A stretch of 37,830 nucleotides of DNA from an uncultured Lactobacillus sp. Its GTDB lineage: Bacteria; Bacillota; Bacilli; Lactobacillales; Lactobacillaceae. Both the position numbers and the translations under genes were made by a program. Positions within the stretch are counted from its first letter, which is position 1. Every line of letters starts with the position of its first letter. The notes beneath the pieces are model-generated. The model saw only the letters and a program-made list of their open reading frames with translations, was not told the origin of the DNA and did no database searches. The stretch is taken from positions 1 to 37,830 of the forward strand of contig NZ_CALYQV010000016.1 of NCBI RefSeq assembly GCF_945290125.1, in the 5' to 3' direction. Shown here one piece after another: positions 17,855-25,678 of this stretch.

Positions 17855-19003
17855 TTAAATTCTCTCAATCTCACATGCAATTGCCTGGCCCCCTCCTATG
17901 CAAAGAGTAACCAGCGCTTTATGACCATTGATATGATTCATAATGTTAATTGCCGTTCCGACCAGGCGAGTACCTGTAGCTGCCAGAGGGTGGCCTAAAG
18001 CAATAGCACCGCCAAAAATATTTAATTTTGCTGGTGGAATCTGTAATTTTTGAGCTAAAACCACACTAGGCGCAGCAAAAGCTTCATTGACTTCAATCAC
18101 ATCATAGTCATTAATTGTCTTGTTGGTTTTTTGCAATAGCTTTTCTACAGCGTAGTATGGTGCCATGCCCATATAAGCAGGATCATTTCCTGATTCGACA
18201 AATGCACCCAGCCGAGCCAGAGGCTGTAAATTCAGCTCCGTTACTTTTTCTGCTGTTGCTAAAATAACCATGCTGGCGCCATCACTTAGAGGAGAAGAAT
18301 TACCAGCAGTAACATTACCATCTTTTTTAAAGACCGGCTTTAGTTTACCAAGTGCTGCTAAATTAGTATCCGGACGAATATTTTCATCCTGGCAAACAAT
18401 CTTGTTGTTTATTTCAACGTTAATCATTTCATCTTTGAAAAAATCCTGTTGGACAATTTCAGCTGCCTTATGGTGTGAAGCTACACTGTACTCATCCATT
18501 TCTTGGCGGGTTACACCGTATTTTTCAGCTACATTTTCTGCTGTAAGTCCCATATGTTTGCCCGAAAAAGCATCAGTCAGACCATTTTGCAGCATTTCAC
18601 TTTCAAGATCAGGCTTTTCTTTGCTTTCGGTCAGGTAAACAGCATTAGACATACTCTCGGCACCGCCCACTGCGACCAGACCAAAATCACCCATTTCCAT
18701 CTGACCTTGAGCTAAGCGCAGAGCTTTCAAACTCGAACCACAAACTTCATTAATTGTGACGCTGCTACTTTGGGGACTCATATCAGTATTCAAGGCAACT
18801 TGGCGAGCCATGTTTTGTCCTAAACTTGCACCTAATACGTTGCCCATGAACAGAGCATCAACGCTTTCCGCATCTAAATTAATGCTTTTCAAGGTTTCAC
18901 TTAATACAATCTCACCTAGATCAATGGCACTTTTTTCAGCCCATAAACCATGATAACGACCAAAAGGTGTTCTTTTAGCTGCAACAATATATATCTCTTT
19001 CAT
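17855..19003 (-). CDS. Acetyl-CoA acetyltransferase (thiolase)
   Basis: A 382-residue biosynthetic thiolase making acetoacetyl-CoA from two acetyl-CoA, the first mevalonate-pathway step. The acyl-carrying Cys88 is in INEVCGSSLKALRLAQ, the catalytic His is in ALGHPLAATGTRL, and the second Cys is in CIGGGQAIACE. VIEVNEAFAAPSV is also typical. The start is the ATG at 19003, with GGAGG nine bases upstream; a longer reading to 19039 has no support. It leads the operon thiolase-mvaA-mvaS, the full upper mevalonate pathway. The lower-pathway kinases are not in this window. Confidence 0.95.
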   Translation of the reverse strand: MKEIYIVAAKRTPFGRYHGLWAEKSAIDLGEIVLSETLKSINLDAESVDALFMGNVLGASLGQNMARQVALNTDMSPQSSSVTINEVCGSSLKALRLAQGQMEMGDFGLVAVGGAESMSNAVYLTESKEKPDLESEMLQNGLTDAFSGKHMGLTAENVAEKYGVTRQEMDEYSVASHHKAAEIVQQDFFKDEMINVEINNKIVCQDENIRPDTNLAALGKLKPVFKKDGNVTAGNSSPLSDGASMVILATAEKVTELNLQPLARLGAFVESGNDPAYMGMAPYYAVEKLLQKTNKTINDYDVIEVNEAFAAPSVVLAQKLQIPPAKLNIFGGAIALGHPLAATGTRLVGTAINIMNHINGHKALVTLCIGGGQAIACEIERI

Positions 19004-19098
19004 TTTATCTATCCTCCAGCAAAAAGTTCCAAGCAGCATGATACAAAAATTTTCTACCCGAAGACAGTGATTAGTCCGACATTAAGAAAAATTTTATA

Positions 19099-19127
19099 TA
19101 AAAAAAACCATTTGTTAATGGCTTTTA
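19099..19127 (-). terminator. Possible weak terminator of galU
   Basis: CCATT / AATGG with flanking A and T runs forms a short hairpin 25 nt past the galU stop codon. The stem is weak. Confidence 0.4.
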
Positions 19128-19150
19128 TAATTATTAAAAATGTTAATTGG

Positions 19151-20044
19151 CTATTTTTGTGATTGTTCTTCCAATTTTTTACCTAAGTTAATAATATATT
19201 TACGCAGAGCGTCTTTAGTTTCGGGATGTTTAAGACCGTAAATAATCGAAGTTTCAAGGTAACTTAGCTTATTACCAACATCATAGCGATCGCCGTTAAA
19301 AACATGGGCAAGTACACGCTGAGTTTTATTCATAGTATTAATAGCATCTGTTAACTGAATTTCGCCACTCTTATCAGGTTTTTGCTCCGCCAGTATCGGA
19401 AAAATTTCAGGAGTTAACAGATAGCGGCCAATGATTGCATAGTCACTTGGTGCCTGATCAATTGCCGGCTTTTCCACAAAAGACTTAACGTTAATTAAGC
19501 CAGGCTTAATCTCAGTATCAGGATCTATTATACCGTATTTATAAACCTCTTTATGAGGCACTGGCATAACAGCGATGGTAGAAGCACTAGTTTCATTATA
19601 GCGATCAATCAGTTGTTTAGTTAAAGGTACTTTATCCATCATCAGGTCATCACCAAGCATTACCACAAAGGGTTCATTACCCACAAAACTGCGGCCACGA
19701 GCAATCGCGTCACCTAAGCCAGCAGGATATGGCTGACGCGTGTAGTAAATGTTAATACCCAAGTGTGTAATTTCCTGCGACATTTTGAGCAGACCCGTTT
19801 TACCCTTTTCTTGTAAATTTTGTTCAAGTTCAGGATTTGAATCAAAATGATCTTCAATAGACCGCTTATTTTTACCAGTGACAATTAAGATGTCCTCAAT
19901 ACCGGACTTTTTGGCTTCTTCAACAATGAATTGAATTGTAGGTTTGTCTACGATAGGCAACATTTCCTTCGGCATTGCTTTAGTTACCGGCATAAACCTC
20001 GTACCAAGACCTGCTGCAGGAATAATTGCTTTTCTAACTTTCAT
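19151..20044 (-). CDS. galU: UTP-glucose-1-phosphate uridylyltransferase
   Basis: A 297-residue nucleotidyltransferase making UDP-glucose for galactose metabolism, exopolysaccharide and teichoic acid glycosylation. The N terminus has the nucleotide-binding signature [16 protein letters not shown] followed by [40 protein letters not shown] (metal and nucleotide site) and SFVEKP are also canonical. The length matches GalU/GtaB enzymes. It is monocistronic, with its own promoter in the gap after yihY. Nearby wecB and gtrA fit a role in envelope polysaccharide supply. Confidence 0.96.
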   Translation of the reverse strand: MKVRKAIIPAAGLGTRFMPVTKAMPKEMLPIVDKPTIQFIVEEAKKSGIEDILIVTGKNKRSIEDHFDSNPELEQNLQEKGKTGLLKMSQEITHLGINIYYTRQPYPAGLGDAIARGRSFVGNEPFVVMLGDDLMMDKVPLTKQLIDRYNETSASTIAVMPVPHKEVYKYGIIDPDTEIKPGLINVKSFVEKPAIDQAPSDYAIIGRYLLTPEIFPILAEQKPDKSGEIQLTDAINTMNKTQRVLAHVFNGDRYDVGNKLSYLETSIIYGLKHPETKDALRKYIINLGKKLEEQSQK

Positions 20045-20076
20045 ACCTTTTACACTTTCTATAAAAACATAAAACT

Positions 20077-20106
20077 AATATACCAAAATAAAGTCCGTTG
20101 TGCCAA
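20077..20106 (-). promoter_or_regulatory. galU promoter
   Basis: On the minus strand TTGGCA (20106-20101), an 18-nt spacer and TATATT (20082-20077) precede galU. Confidence 0.55.
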
Positions 20107-20109
20107 TTT

Positions 20110-21027
20110 TTACCGGTTACGCTTTCTTTGAATATATTCTGCTAAGCGCCCTACCGAGTAATGAACTTCTCCATATTTTATGGTCGCAATTGCAGCATTC
20201 ACACAAGTCCCCAGTAAAAAGAGAATTGATGAGATATTCAGCCACAGCATAAAGATGATGAAAGTACCAATAATACCGTAGTTTTCCCAGCTGATACGAA
20301 AATGATGCAAATAAAAGCCAAAAAGCCAAGACAATACAATCCAGCCCAATAATGTAGTAAAAACGCCTGGCCAAATAACCTTTTTCTTCAATCTAATATT
20401 GGGTAAAAAAGAATTCAGATAATACAAAGAACCGATCATGGTAATAATTATGACCGGATAACGGTAACTGAATATTTTTTCAATTTCACCAACAGAAAAG
20501 GAAAATATAGGCCGTAAAAATTCTAAAACTTGTTGACCAAAAATAAGCGTTAAATTGAGCAAAGCAAAAACAATAATCATTATATTGGTTAACATAATGG
20601 TAATCGAACGTGTCCAGACGGTAATCTGCCACTTTTGTCTTAATTCAACAGCGCGCACGCCATATATCCGGTTCATACCGATTCTAATCGCGTTTACCAA
20701 AGAAGACACGGACCATAACGCCAAGATAATACCAAATGAAATGTATCCGGTTGATTTGCTTTTTAGCAATGAGTTAATTATCGGCATGATGAATTTAGCA
20801 ATTTTATCTGGAAAAATTAACTTTAAATAGCTGGCAATTGGGTCAGTATCAATATGAAATAAAGGCAAAATATTTCCGATGATGATTATAAAAGGAAATA
20901 TGGAAAACAAAATGTAGTATGCAATCGCAATCGCACTGGTTAAAACTTCTCCCTGAGAAAATTTCGCAGAAACAGTTTTATAAAATAAAAAAGAGCGTTT
21001 CCTGATTGCCTCAGCTTTTTTACCCAT
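20110..21027 (-). CDS. YihY/BrkB family membrane protein
   Basis: A 305-residue inner-membrane protein of the YihY family, once mislabelled RNase BN. About six hydrophobic spans can be followed, beginning at IAIAYYILFSIFPFIIIIGNILPL (30-53), with the family hallmark SxxLVNAIRIGMNRIYGV near 110-125 and GAxxNAAI-like GTCVNAAIATIKYGEV near 275. The N-terminal RKRSFLFYKTVSAKF is cytoplasmic and basic. The molecular function of the family is unknown. It lies 5 nt after map, so the two are cotranscribed. Confidence 0.9.
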   Translation of the reverse strand: MGKKAEAIRKRSFLFYKTVSAKFSQGEVLTSAIAIAYYILFSIFPFIIIIGNILPLFHIDTDPIASYLKLIFPDKIAKFIMPIINSLLKSKSTGYISFGIILALWSVSSLVNAIRIGMNRIYGVRAVELRQKWQITVWTRSITIMLTNIMIIVFALLNLTLIFGQQVLEFLRPIFSFSVGEIEKIFSYRYPVIIITMIGSLYYLNSFLPNIRLKKKVIWPGVFTTLLGWIVLSWLFGFYLHHFRISWENYGIIGTFIIFMLWLNISSILFLLGTCVNAAIATIKYGEVHYSVGRLAEYIQRKRNR

Positions 21028-21032
21028 GCACT

Positions 21033-21860
21033 TTAATCATCCATTTCGTCAAAATGTGGTAAATATTTTTCGTAGCCGTCATAAGGCTTTTGTAAAGTCA
21101 AAATCTTAGGACCATCTTTAGTAATGGCAAATGTATGCTCAAACTGTGCTGACTTTGAACCATCAGGAGTAGCGTAAAATACCCAGTCATCCTTAGGATC
21201 TGGGACGCTTTTTTCAATAATGCGCCAGTCTCCACCGGCTTCAACCATTGGCTCACAAGTAATAGTCATCCCTTCGCGTAAACGCAAACCATGACCGGCC
21301 TTACCCCAATGTGGTACTTCCGGATCTTCGTGAATACTTGGTTGAATACCATGACCTACCAATTCTTTAACATCACCATAATGGTGCTCATCCTCTACAA
21401 AATGCTGAATAGCTGCTCCGATATCTCCAATTCTGTTTCCTAAGACAGCTTGGTCAATACCTAAATACATAGCTTTCTTGGTAGTTTCCATTAAATCCTG
21501 ATCTGCTTGAGAAATTTTGCCTACTGGATAAGTCGTGCAAGAATCAGTTTCAAAGCCATTTAAATTGCAGGTAACATCAACTTTGACCAAGTCACCCTTT
21601 TTTAAAACAGTATCTTTACGCGGAGTAGCGTGGGCAATCTGATCATTAACGGAAATACACGTACCGTATTTATAGCCTTCAAATCCCTGCTCTGACAAGC
21701 GACCACCACGACTTTTGACAAAATCCTGGCAAAATTCTTCAATGACCCAGGTAGTAATTCCAGGTTTAATCACATCCCGCAAGCCTTCAAACATTGATGC
21801 CAATAGTCGGCCTGAGGCTTGCATGCCCTTTAGTTCTCTAACAGATTTAATCGAAATCAA
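21033..21860 (-). CDS. map: Methionine aminopeptidase, type I
   Basis: A 275-residue metalloenzyme removing the initiator methionine from new proteins. The pita-bread fold is visible from the metal ligands: Asp in VKVDVTCNLNGFETDSCTTY (two Asp), His in GHGIQPSIHEDP, and Glu in TITCEPMVEAGG and FEHTFAITKDG. The C-terminal tail of about 20 residues (YDGYEKYLPHFDEMDD) is longer than in the shortest bacterial enzymes. It is followed 5 nt later by yihY. Confidence 0.96.
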   Translation of the reverse strand: MISIKSVRELKGMQASGRLLASMFEGLRDVIKPGITTWVIEEFCQDFVKSRGGRLSEQGFEGYKYGTCISVNDQIAHATPRKDTVLKKGDLVKVDVTCNLNGFETDSCTTYPVGKISQADQDLMETTKKAMYLGIDQAVLGNRIGDIGAAIQHFVEDEHHYGDVKELVGHGIQPSIHEDPEVPHWGKAGHGLRLREGMTITCEPMVEAGGDWRIIEKSVPDPKDDWVFYATPDGSKSAQFEHTFAITKDGPKILTLQKPYDGYEKYLPHFDEMDD

Positions 21861-21929
21861 ATTTAAATTCCCCTCTGTAAAATGATATTTGATTACATTA
21901 TAGCGTTTTTTAAAACTTTACTAAAGAAT

Positions 21930-21958
21930 TTCATTAAATGCACAAAATTAGGTATAAT
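21930..21958 (+). promoter_or_regulatory. Flavodoxin-gtrA promoter
   Basis: A perfect TATAAT at 21953-21958 is preceded, after 17 nt, by a weak -35 (TTCATT). It is 40 nt before the flavodoxin start. Confidence 0.5.
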
Positions 21959-21997
21959 GTTTTGGTGAATCAGTTTTGTGTGAAAGGTATGAGCAAA

Positions 21998-22444
21998 ATG
22001 AAGGCTAGAATTGTCTATGCAAGTATGACAGGGAATGATGCTGATATGGCAGATATACTGGAAGAAGATCTCCAAGATTATGGTTTTGAGGTTGAAACCA
22101 GCGAAGCCGAATTTACCGATGCGAGTGACTATTTGGCGGCTGATTTGTGTATTTTTGTCACCTATACTTATGGTGAAGGCACCATGACCGATGAAATTGC
22201 TGATTTTTACGTCCAATTGAAAGAATTAGATTTATCTGGAAAATATTTTGCGGTGATGGGAAGCGGCGATAAAGTATACACTGGTCATTTTTGTGAAAAT
22301 GTTTTTGACTTTGAAAAAATGTTCAAGCAGGTGGGTGCTAAAGAAGTTACTAAGCCTGTAACAATCGAAAATGCTCCGGACGATGATGACATCGCCGCAA
22401 TCGATAATGCAGCTAAGGAAATGGCTGATCAACTAAATGGCTAA
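21998..22444 (+). CDS. Flavodoxin
   Basis: A 148-residue FMN-binding electron carrier. The phosphate-binding loop is YASMTGNDADMA at the N terminus, and the isoalloxazine loops are TYTYGEGTMTDEIADFY and GSGDKVYTGHFCENVFDF; the acidic C terminus is typical. I use the ATG at 21998 because AAAGG lies ten bases upstream; the ATG at 21989 is too close to that site. Its stop overlaps the start of the next gene by 8 nt. The electron partner is unknown. Confidence 0.93.
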   Translation: MKARIVYASMTGNDADMADILEEDLQDYGFEVETSEAEFTDASDYLAADLCIFVTYTYGEGTMTDEIADFYVQLKELDLSGKYFAVMGSGDKVYTGHFCENVFDFEKMFKQVGAKEVTKPVTIENAPDDDDIAAIDNAAKEMADQLNG

Positions 22445-22970
22445 GAACAAAAAATTGGATTCGCAAAAATTTGACTTAATGTCTGACCCCAAAATTCATC
22501 ATTTAGCACAAAACCTAGTTAAAAGACACCGCAACCTATTTGTTTATATGGTTTTTGGCTTTATTGCAGCTCTTATCAATACTGTTGTATTCATGGTTTT
22601 ACATAAGTGGTGGCATAGCGTTGTTTTAGTCTCTAATACAATTGCGTTTATTATTTCTAACCTTGCTTCTTTTGTATTTAACCAAAAAGCGGTATTCATT
22701 AATAATGTTGATGAAGAACATTCAACCTGGCAAAAATTAATTGTCTTTTTTACTTACAGAATCATTAGCCTTATTCCAGACAGCTTAATAATGCTTGTTG
22801 GACTATCGTGGCTTCATTTAGACGCCCTCTTAGTAAAAATCGTTGACCAAATTTTGGTTGGTGTTTTCAATTACCTCACTACCAGATCGGTTTTTCAGGC
22901 ACAAGAAACAACTATGATTACTCGGGCTAAAGAAAAAATTAAAGCTCGTAAAGAAAAAAGCAATAAATAA
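22437..22970 (+). CDS. GtrA-like family membrane protein
   Basis: A 177-residue protein with four hydrophobic spans at about 38-58, 65-85, 100-122 and 128-150, and the family pattern YMVFGFIAALINTVVFMVLH then ISNLASFVFNQKAVF. GtrA-like proteins are thought to flip lipid-linked sugars or help glycosylate wall polymers. The C terminus is Lys-rich. It overlaps the flavodoxin gene by 8 nt, so it is translated from the same transcript. The function with flavodoxin is unclear; nearby wecB and galU point to cell-wall glycan work. Confidence 0.88.
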   Translation: MAKNKKLDSQKFDLMSDPKIHHLAQNLVKRHRNLFVYMVFGFIAALINTVVFMVLHKWWHSVVLVSNTIAFIISNLASFVFNQKAVFINNVDEEHSTWQKLIVFFTYRIISLIPDSLIMLVGLSWLHLDALLVKIVDQILVGVFNYLTTRSVFQAQETTMITRAKEKIKARKEKSNK

Positions 22971-22999
22971 AGCCAAGAAAATTATTTCTTGGCTTTTTT
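22969..22999. terminator. Terminator after the GtrA-like gene
   Basis: A 12-bp perfect stem (AAAGCCAAGAAA / TTTCTTGGCTTT) with a 4-nt loop and a T run. It faces the convergent wecB and could act in both directions. Confidence 0.9.
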
Positions 23000-23034
23000 A
23001 ATTTGCTTATTTAAAATCTACTGGTCTTGCACCT

Positions 23035-24150
23035 TTATTTTTGCGAAAAGTAATAGGCAATATCGTCCATTATTCTTTCAGAAGCATGACCATCACCATA
23101 AGGATTTCTTGCTTTGGCCATCTTCTCATAAACTTCTTTATTTTCAAGTAATTCCAGCATTGCCTTTTTGACCTGGTCGACTTGCGTTCCTACTAATTTA
23201 AGTGTTCCTGCCTCGACACCCTCGGGCCGTTCCGTAGTATCCCGCAAAACCAGAACTGGCTTGTTTAATGCAGGTGCTTCTTCTTGAACCCCACCCGAGT
23301 CTGTCATAATAAAGTAGCTCAATTTAGCTAAATTATGAAAATCGACAACGTCTAAAGGTGCAATCAAATGAATTCTCGGGTTATTGCCTAAAATTTCGTG
23401 GGCCACTTTTTGTACTCTCGGAGAAAGATGTACGGGATAAATAATTTCAACGTTATCGTGACTGTCAACGACTTGTTTCATAACTTTGAAAACTCGTCTC
23501 ATTGGCTCGCCTTGATTTTCTCGTCTGTGCATGGTCACCAAAATTATTTTATTGCCTGGTTTAATTAAATCCAATACTTCATGATGATAATTATCCTGCA
23601 CAGTTTCTGCTAAAGCATCGATTGCAGTATTACCCGTAATAAAGATATTTTCTGAATGATGGTTCTCCTTTATTAGATTTTGCTTACTTACTTTAGTTGG
23701 GGCAAAATAAAGATCGGTCAAGTCATCAGTCATTTGCCGATTCATTTCTTCAGGAAATGGTGAATACTTATTCCAGGTTCTAAGACCAGCCTCAACATGG
23801 CCCAAAGGACATTGAAGATAAAAGCTGGCTAAACTAGCAGCAAAAGTAGTAGTTGTATCACCGTGAACTAAAACAATATCTGGTTTGACCTCTTTCAATA
23901 CCTTAGTCATATCAACCAATACTTTAGCTGTTATGCCTTCTAAAGATTGGTTCTTTTTCATAATATTAAAGTCATAGTCAGGCTTAATTTTAAAAATGTT
24001 AAGCACCTGATCCAGCATCTCCCGGTGCTGTGCTGTTACAACCGTGACTTCTTCAAATCTCTCATCTTGTTTAAGTTTCTGTACCAAAGGCGCCATCTTT
24101 ATAGCCTCTGGCCTGGTACCAAAAACTACCATTACCTTAATTGTCTTCAT
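23035..24150 (-). CDS. wecB: UDP-N-acetylglucosamine 2-epimerase (non-hydrolysing)
   Basis: A 371-residue GT-B fold enzyme interconverting UDP-GlcNAc and UDP-ManNAc for teichoic acid linkage units or exopolysaccharide. Motifs are FGTRPEAIKMAP, VLVHGDTTTTFAAS, HVEAGLRTWNKYSPFPEE, TMHRREN, TDSGGVQEEAP and ERPEGVEAGT. The ATG at 24150 has GGAGG six bases upstream; the ATG at 24162 overlaps that site and is rejected. It is monocistronic. Confidence 0.96.
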   Translation of the reverse strand: MKTIKVMVVFGTRPEAIKMAPLVQKLKQDERFEEVTVVTAQHREMLDQVLNIFKIKPDYDFNIMKKNQSLEGITAKVLVDMTKVLKEVKPDIVLVHGDTTTTFAASLASFYLQCPLGHVEAGLRTWNKYSPFPEEMNRQMTDDLTDLYFAPTKVSKQNLIKENHHSENIFITGNTAIDALAETVQDNYHHEVLDLIKPGNKIILVTMHRRENQGEPMRRVFKVMKQVVDSHDNVEIIYPVHLSPRVQKVAHEILGNNPRIHLIAPLDVVDFHNLAKLSYFIMTDSGGVQEEAPALNKPVLVLRDTTERPEGVEAGTLKLVGTQVDQVKKAMLELLENKEVYEKMAKARNPYGDGHASERIMDDIAYYFSQK

Positions 24151-24248
24151 AAAAGCCTCCATATTCTATTTTATATTAATATATTAACTACATAAAAACA
24201 AGTTAATTATGGTTTAATAACTAACGAGTTACTAAGGCTGGTGAAAAA

Positions 24249-24437
24249 ATGATGCATGGATTTAGCTTATTACTAATTACTGGACTGCTAATTGTTTTGG
24301 CAACTTTTTGCTTTGTCTTCAGTTTTGATAAGAGAAATAAAACTAAAACCAGAAAAATTTTATTAGGGGTATCTCTTTTGCTATTTTTAATAATTGGATT
24401 ACTCATCGTTAAAATTTGGGACTGGCCATTAGCTTAA
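24249..24437 (+). CDS. Small membrane protein of unknown function
   Basis: A 62-residue protein with two hydrophobic helices (about 5-25 and 38-57) joined by a basic loop (DKRNKTKTRK), so a hairpin in the membrane with the loop inside is likely. GGTGA lies upstream of the ATG. I do not recognise the family. It stands alone between wecB and the PTS operon. An opposite-strand frame of similar length is rejected because it lacks a ribosome site. Confidence 0.55.
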   Translation: MMHGFSLLLITGLLIVLATFCFVFSFDKRNKTKTRKILLGVSLLLFLIIGLLIVKIWDWPLA

Positions 24438-24623
24438 CAAATACAGTTTGCAATAATGGAAATTAAATTAAAGATCTTATGATGCTTGTTAAACATCAAT
24501 AGGTAAGAAACTAATAGCTTTATTTCTTACGGAGATCAAATAGAACTAAAGAAGCAACTATTATATATTTAAAAAATTATAAATTCTCAAATATGAGCTT
24601 ATAACTAAAACTGATAATTAAGC

Positions 24624-24672
24624 TTGACAAACCAATAATTATTTTCTAGAATTCATCTTGTAAACGTTTACG
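24624..24672 (+). promoter_or_regulatory. PTS operon promoter with cre site
   Basis: A perfect -35 TTGACA (24624-24629), a 17-nt spacer and TAGAAT (24647-24652) form a strong promoter. TGTAAACGTTTACG (24659-24672) contains the 12-bp palindrome GTAAACGTTTAC and matches the cre consensus except for the last base. It lies at the expected transcription start, where CcpA would repress. The 284-nt gap upstream of licT otherwise holds only a weak hairpin (24503-24530). Confidence 0.9.
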
Positions 24673-24721
24673 AAAAAATATAGGATTGACGAATCTGCTA
24701 TTTTAAAATTAGGAGATTACT

Positions 24722-25573
24722 TTGCTAATTTCACAAGTATTGAATAATAATGTAATACTCGTGGAAGATGGAGGTAAACAGAAGATAATATGGGGTCGCG
24801 GTATTGGCTTTAAAGCTCATGCAGGAAAAAATTACAAATTAAAATCTCAAGATAAAGTCTTTTCTGCCATATCTGATGACGATAAGTGGTTAAAGTCCTT
24901 CAAAAAACTTTCTGAGGAAGTACCACGAAAATATTTTGAACTAACTGAAAAAATAATTCAGCTTGCTAGGGAAGAAATTGATGCTAATTTTGATGAACAC
25001 CTTTTAATCCCTTTAACAGACCACATCTTCTTCGCAGTAAAGCGCTACGATATGGGCTTGGAGCTTTCTAATCCCATGTTGTTCGACATTAAACGCTTTT
25101 TTTCACAAGAATACAAGGTTGGTAAACAAGCTGTTAGTTTAATCGAGCAAGTTTCAGGTGTCTCCTTATCTGATGATGAAGCAGGTTTTATTACAATTCA
25201 TCTTGTTGAATACAAAATTCAACAATCAGATAGCTCCATTAAAAACTTTTCCAATTTTATGGAAATTTCAAATGGGGTAAATAATATAATTGAAGCAAAG
25301 TTTGGTCGGAAATTTTCTGAAAACAGTATTGCTGTTAGTCGTTTGATGAATCATCTACATTATTTGATTCTCAGAACTAATAGTAAAAAGAATGAAAGTG
25401 AAAATGAAAACCAGAATGATTCGGATCTACTGCAAATGCTTTGTCAGCATAATCGTAAAGCAGCAAGTTGTTTAAATGAAGTTGTTTATTATTTACAAGA
25501 CAAGCTTAATTACAACTTTTCTGATTCGGATCGCTTATATTTACTAATTCATATTATTCATGTTACTTCTTAA
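24722..25573 (+). CDS. licT: BglG/LicT family transcription antiterminator
   Basis: A 283-residue RNA-binding antiterminator. The N-terminal CAT domain (about 1-55, VLNNNVILVEDGGKQKIIWGRGIGF) binds RAT RNA; two PRD domains follow. PRD1 includes LTDHIFFAVKRYDMGL and PRD2 includes VSRLMNHLHYLILR. PTS phosphorylation of the PRD histidines makes activity depend on the sugar. It starts at a TTG with AGGAG six bases upstream. The gene is first in the operon and the RAT/terminator lies just downstream, so licT is always expressed while the PTS genes are gated. I see no RAT in its own leader. Confidence 0.95.
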   Translation: MLISQVLNNNVILVEDGGKQKIIWGRGIGFKAHAGKNYKLKSQDKVFSAISDDDKWLKSFKKLSEEVPRKYFELTEKIIQLAREEIDANFDEHLLIPLTDHIFFAVKRYDMGLELSNPMLFDIKRFFSQEYKVGKQAVSLIEQVSGVSLSDDEAGFITIHLVEYKIQQSDSSIKNFSNFMEISNGVNNIIEAKFGRKFSENSIAVSRLMNHLHYLILRTNSKKNESENENQNDSDLLQMLCQHNRKAASCLNEVVYYLQDKLNYNFSDSDRLYLLIHIIHVTS

Positions 25574-25581
25574 TTAAATAC

Positions 25582-25610
25582 GGGCTTGTTACTTTAAATA
25601 GGCAATACCC
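25582..25610 (+). promoter_or_regulatory. RAT (ribonucleic antiterminator) site
   Basis: A 29-nt element with the RAT layout: it begins GGGCTTGTTACT and ends AGGCAATACCC, as in B. subtilis LicT/SacT targets. Its 3' end overlaps the first arm of the terminator that follows, so LicT binding would block terminator formation. Confidence 0.88.
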
Positions 25611-25656
25611 AATAACTAGCACATTTTTGTGTGCAGTTGTTGGGTATTTTTTTATT
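25605..25656 (+). terminator. Conditional terminator in front of the PTS genes
   Basis: A long stem (AATACCCAA ... / ... TTGGGTATT, with inner GCACA / TGTGC) and a run of seven T residues. It begins inside the RAT and ends 22 nt before the EIICB start. Confidence 0.88.
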
Positions 25657-25678
25657 AAATATTGAGAAAGGAAATCAT

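Noticed and set aside
24221..24406. Minus-strand frame opposite the small membrane protein
   Set aside because: No ribosome site and no plausible protein; the plus-strand frame has both.
24503..24530. Hairpin GTAAGAAA / TTTCTTAC upstream of licT
   Set aside because: No T run and no RAT next to it, so it is not supported as a terminator or a LicT target.
24659..24721. RAT in the licT leader itself
   Set aside because: No RAT-like sequence or terminator is present between the promoter and licT.
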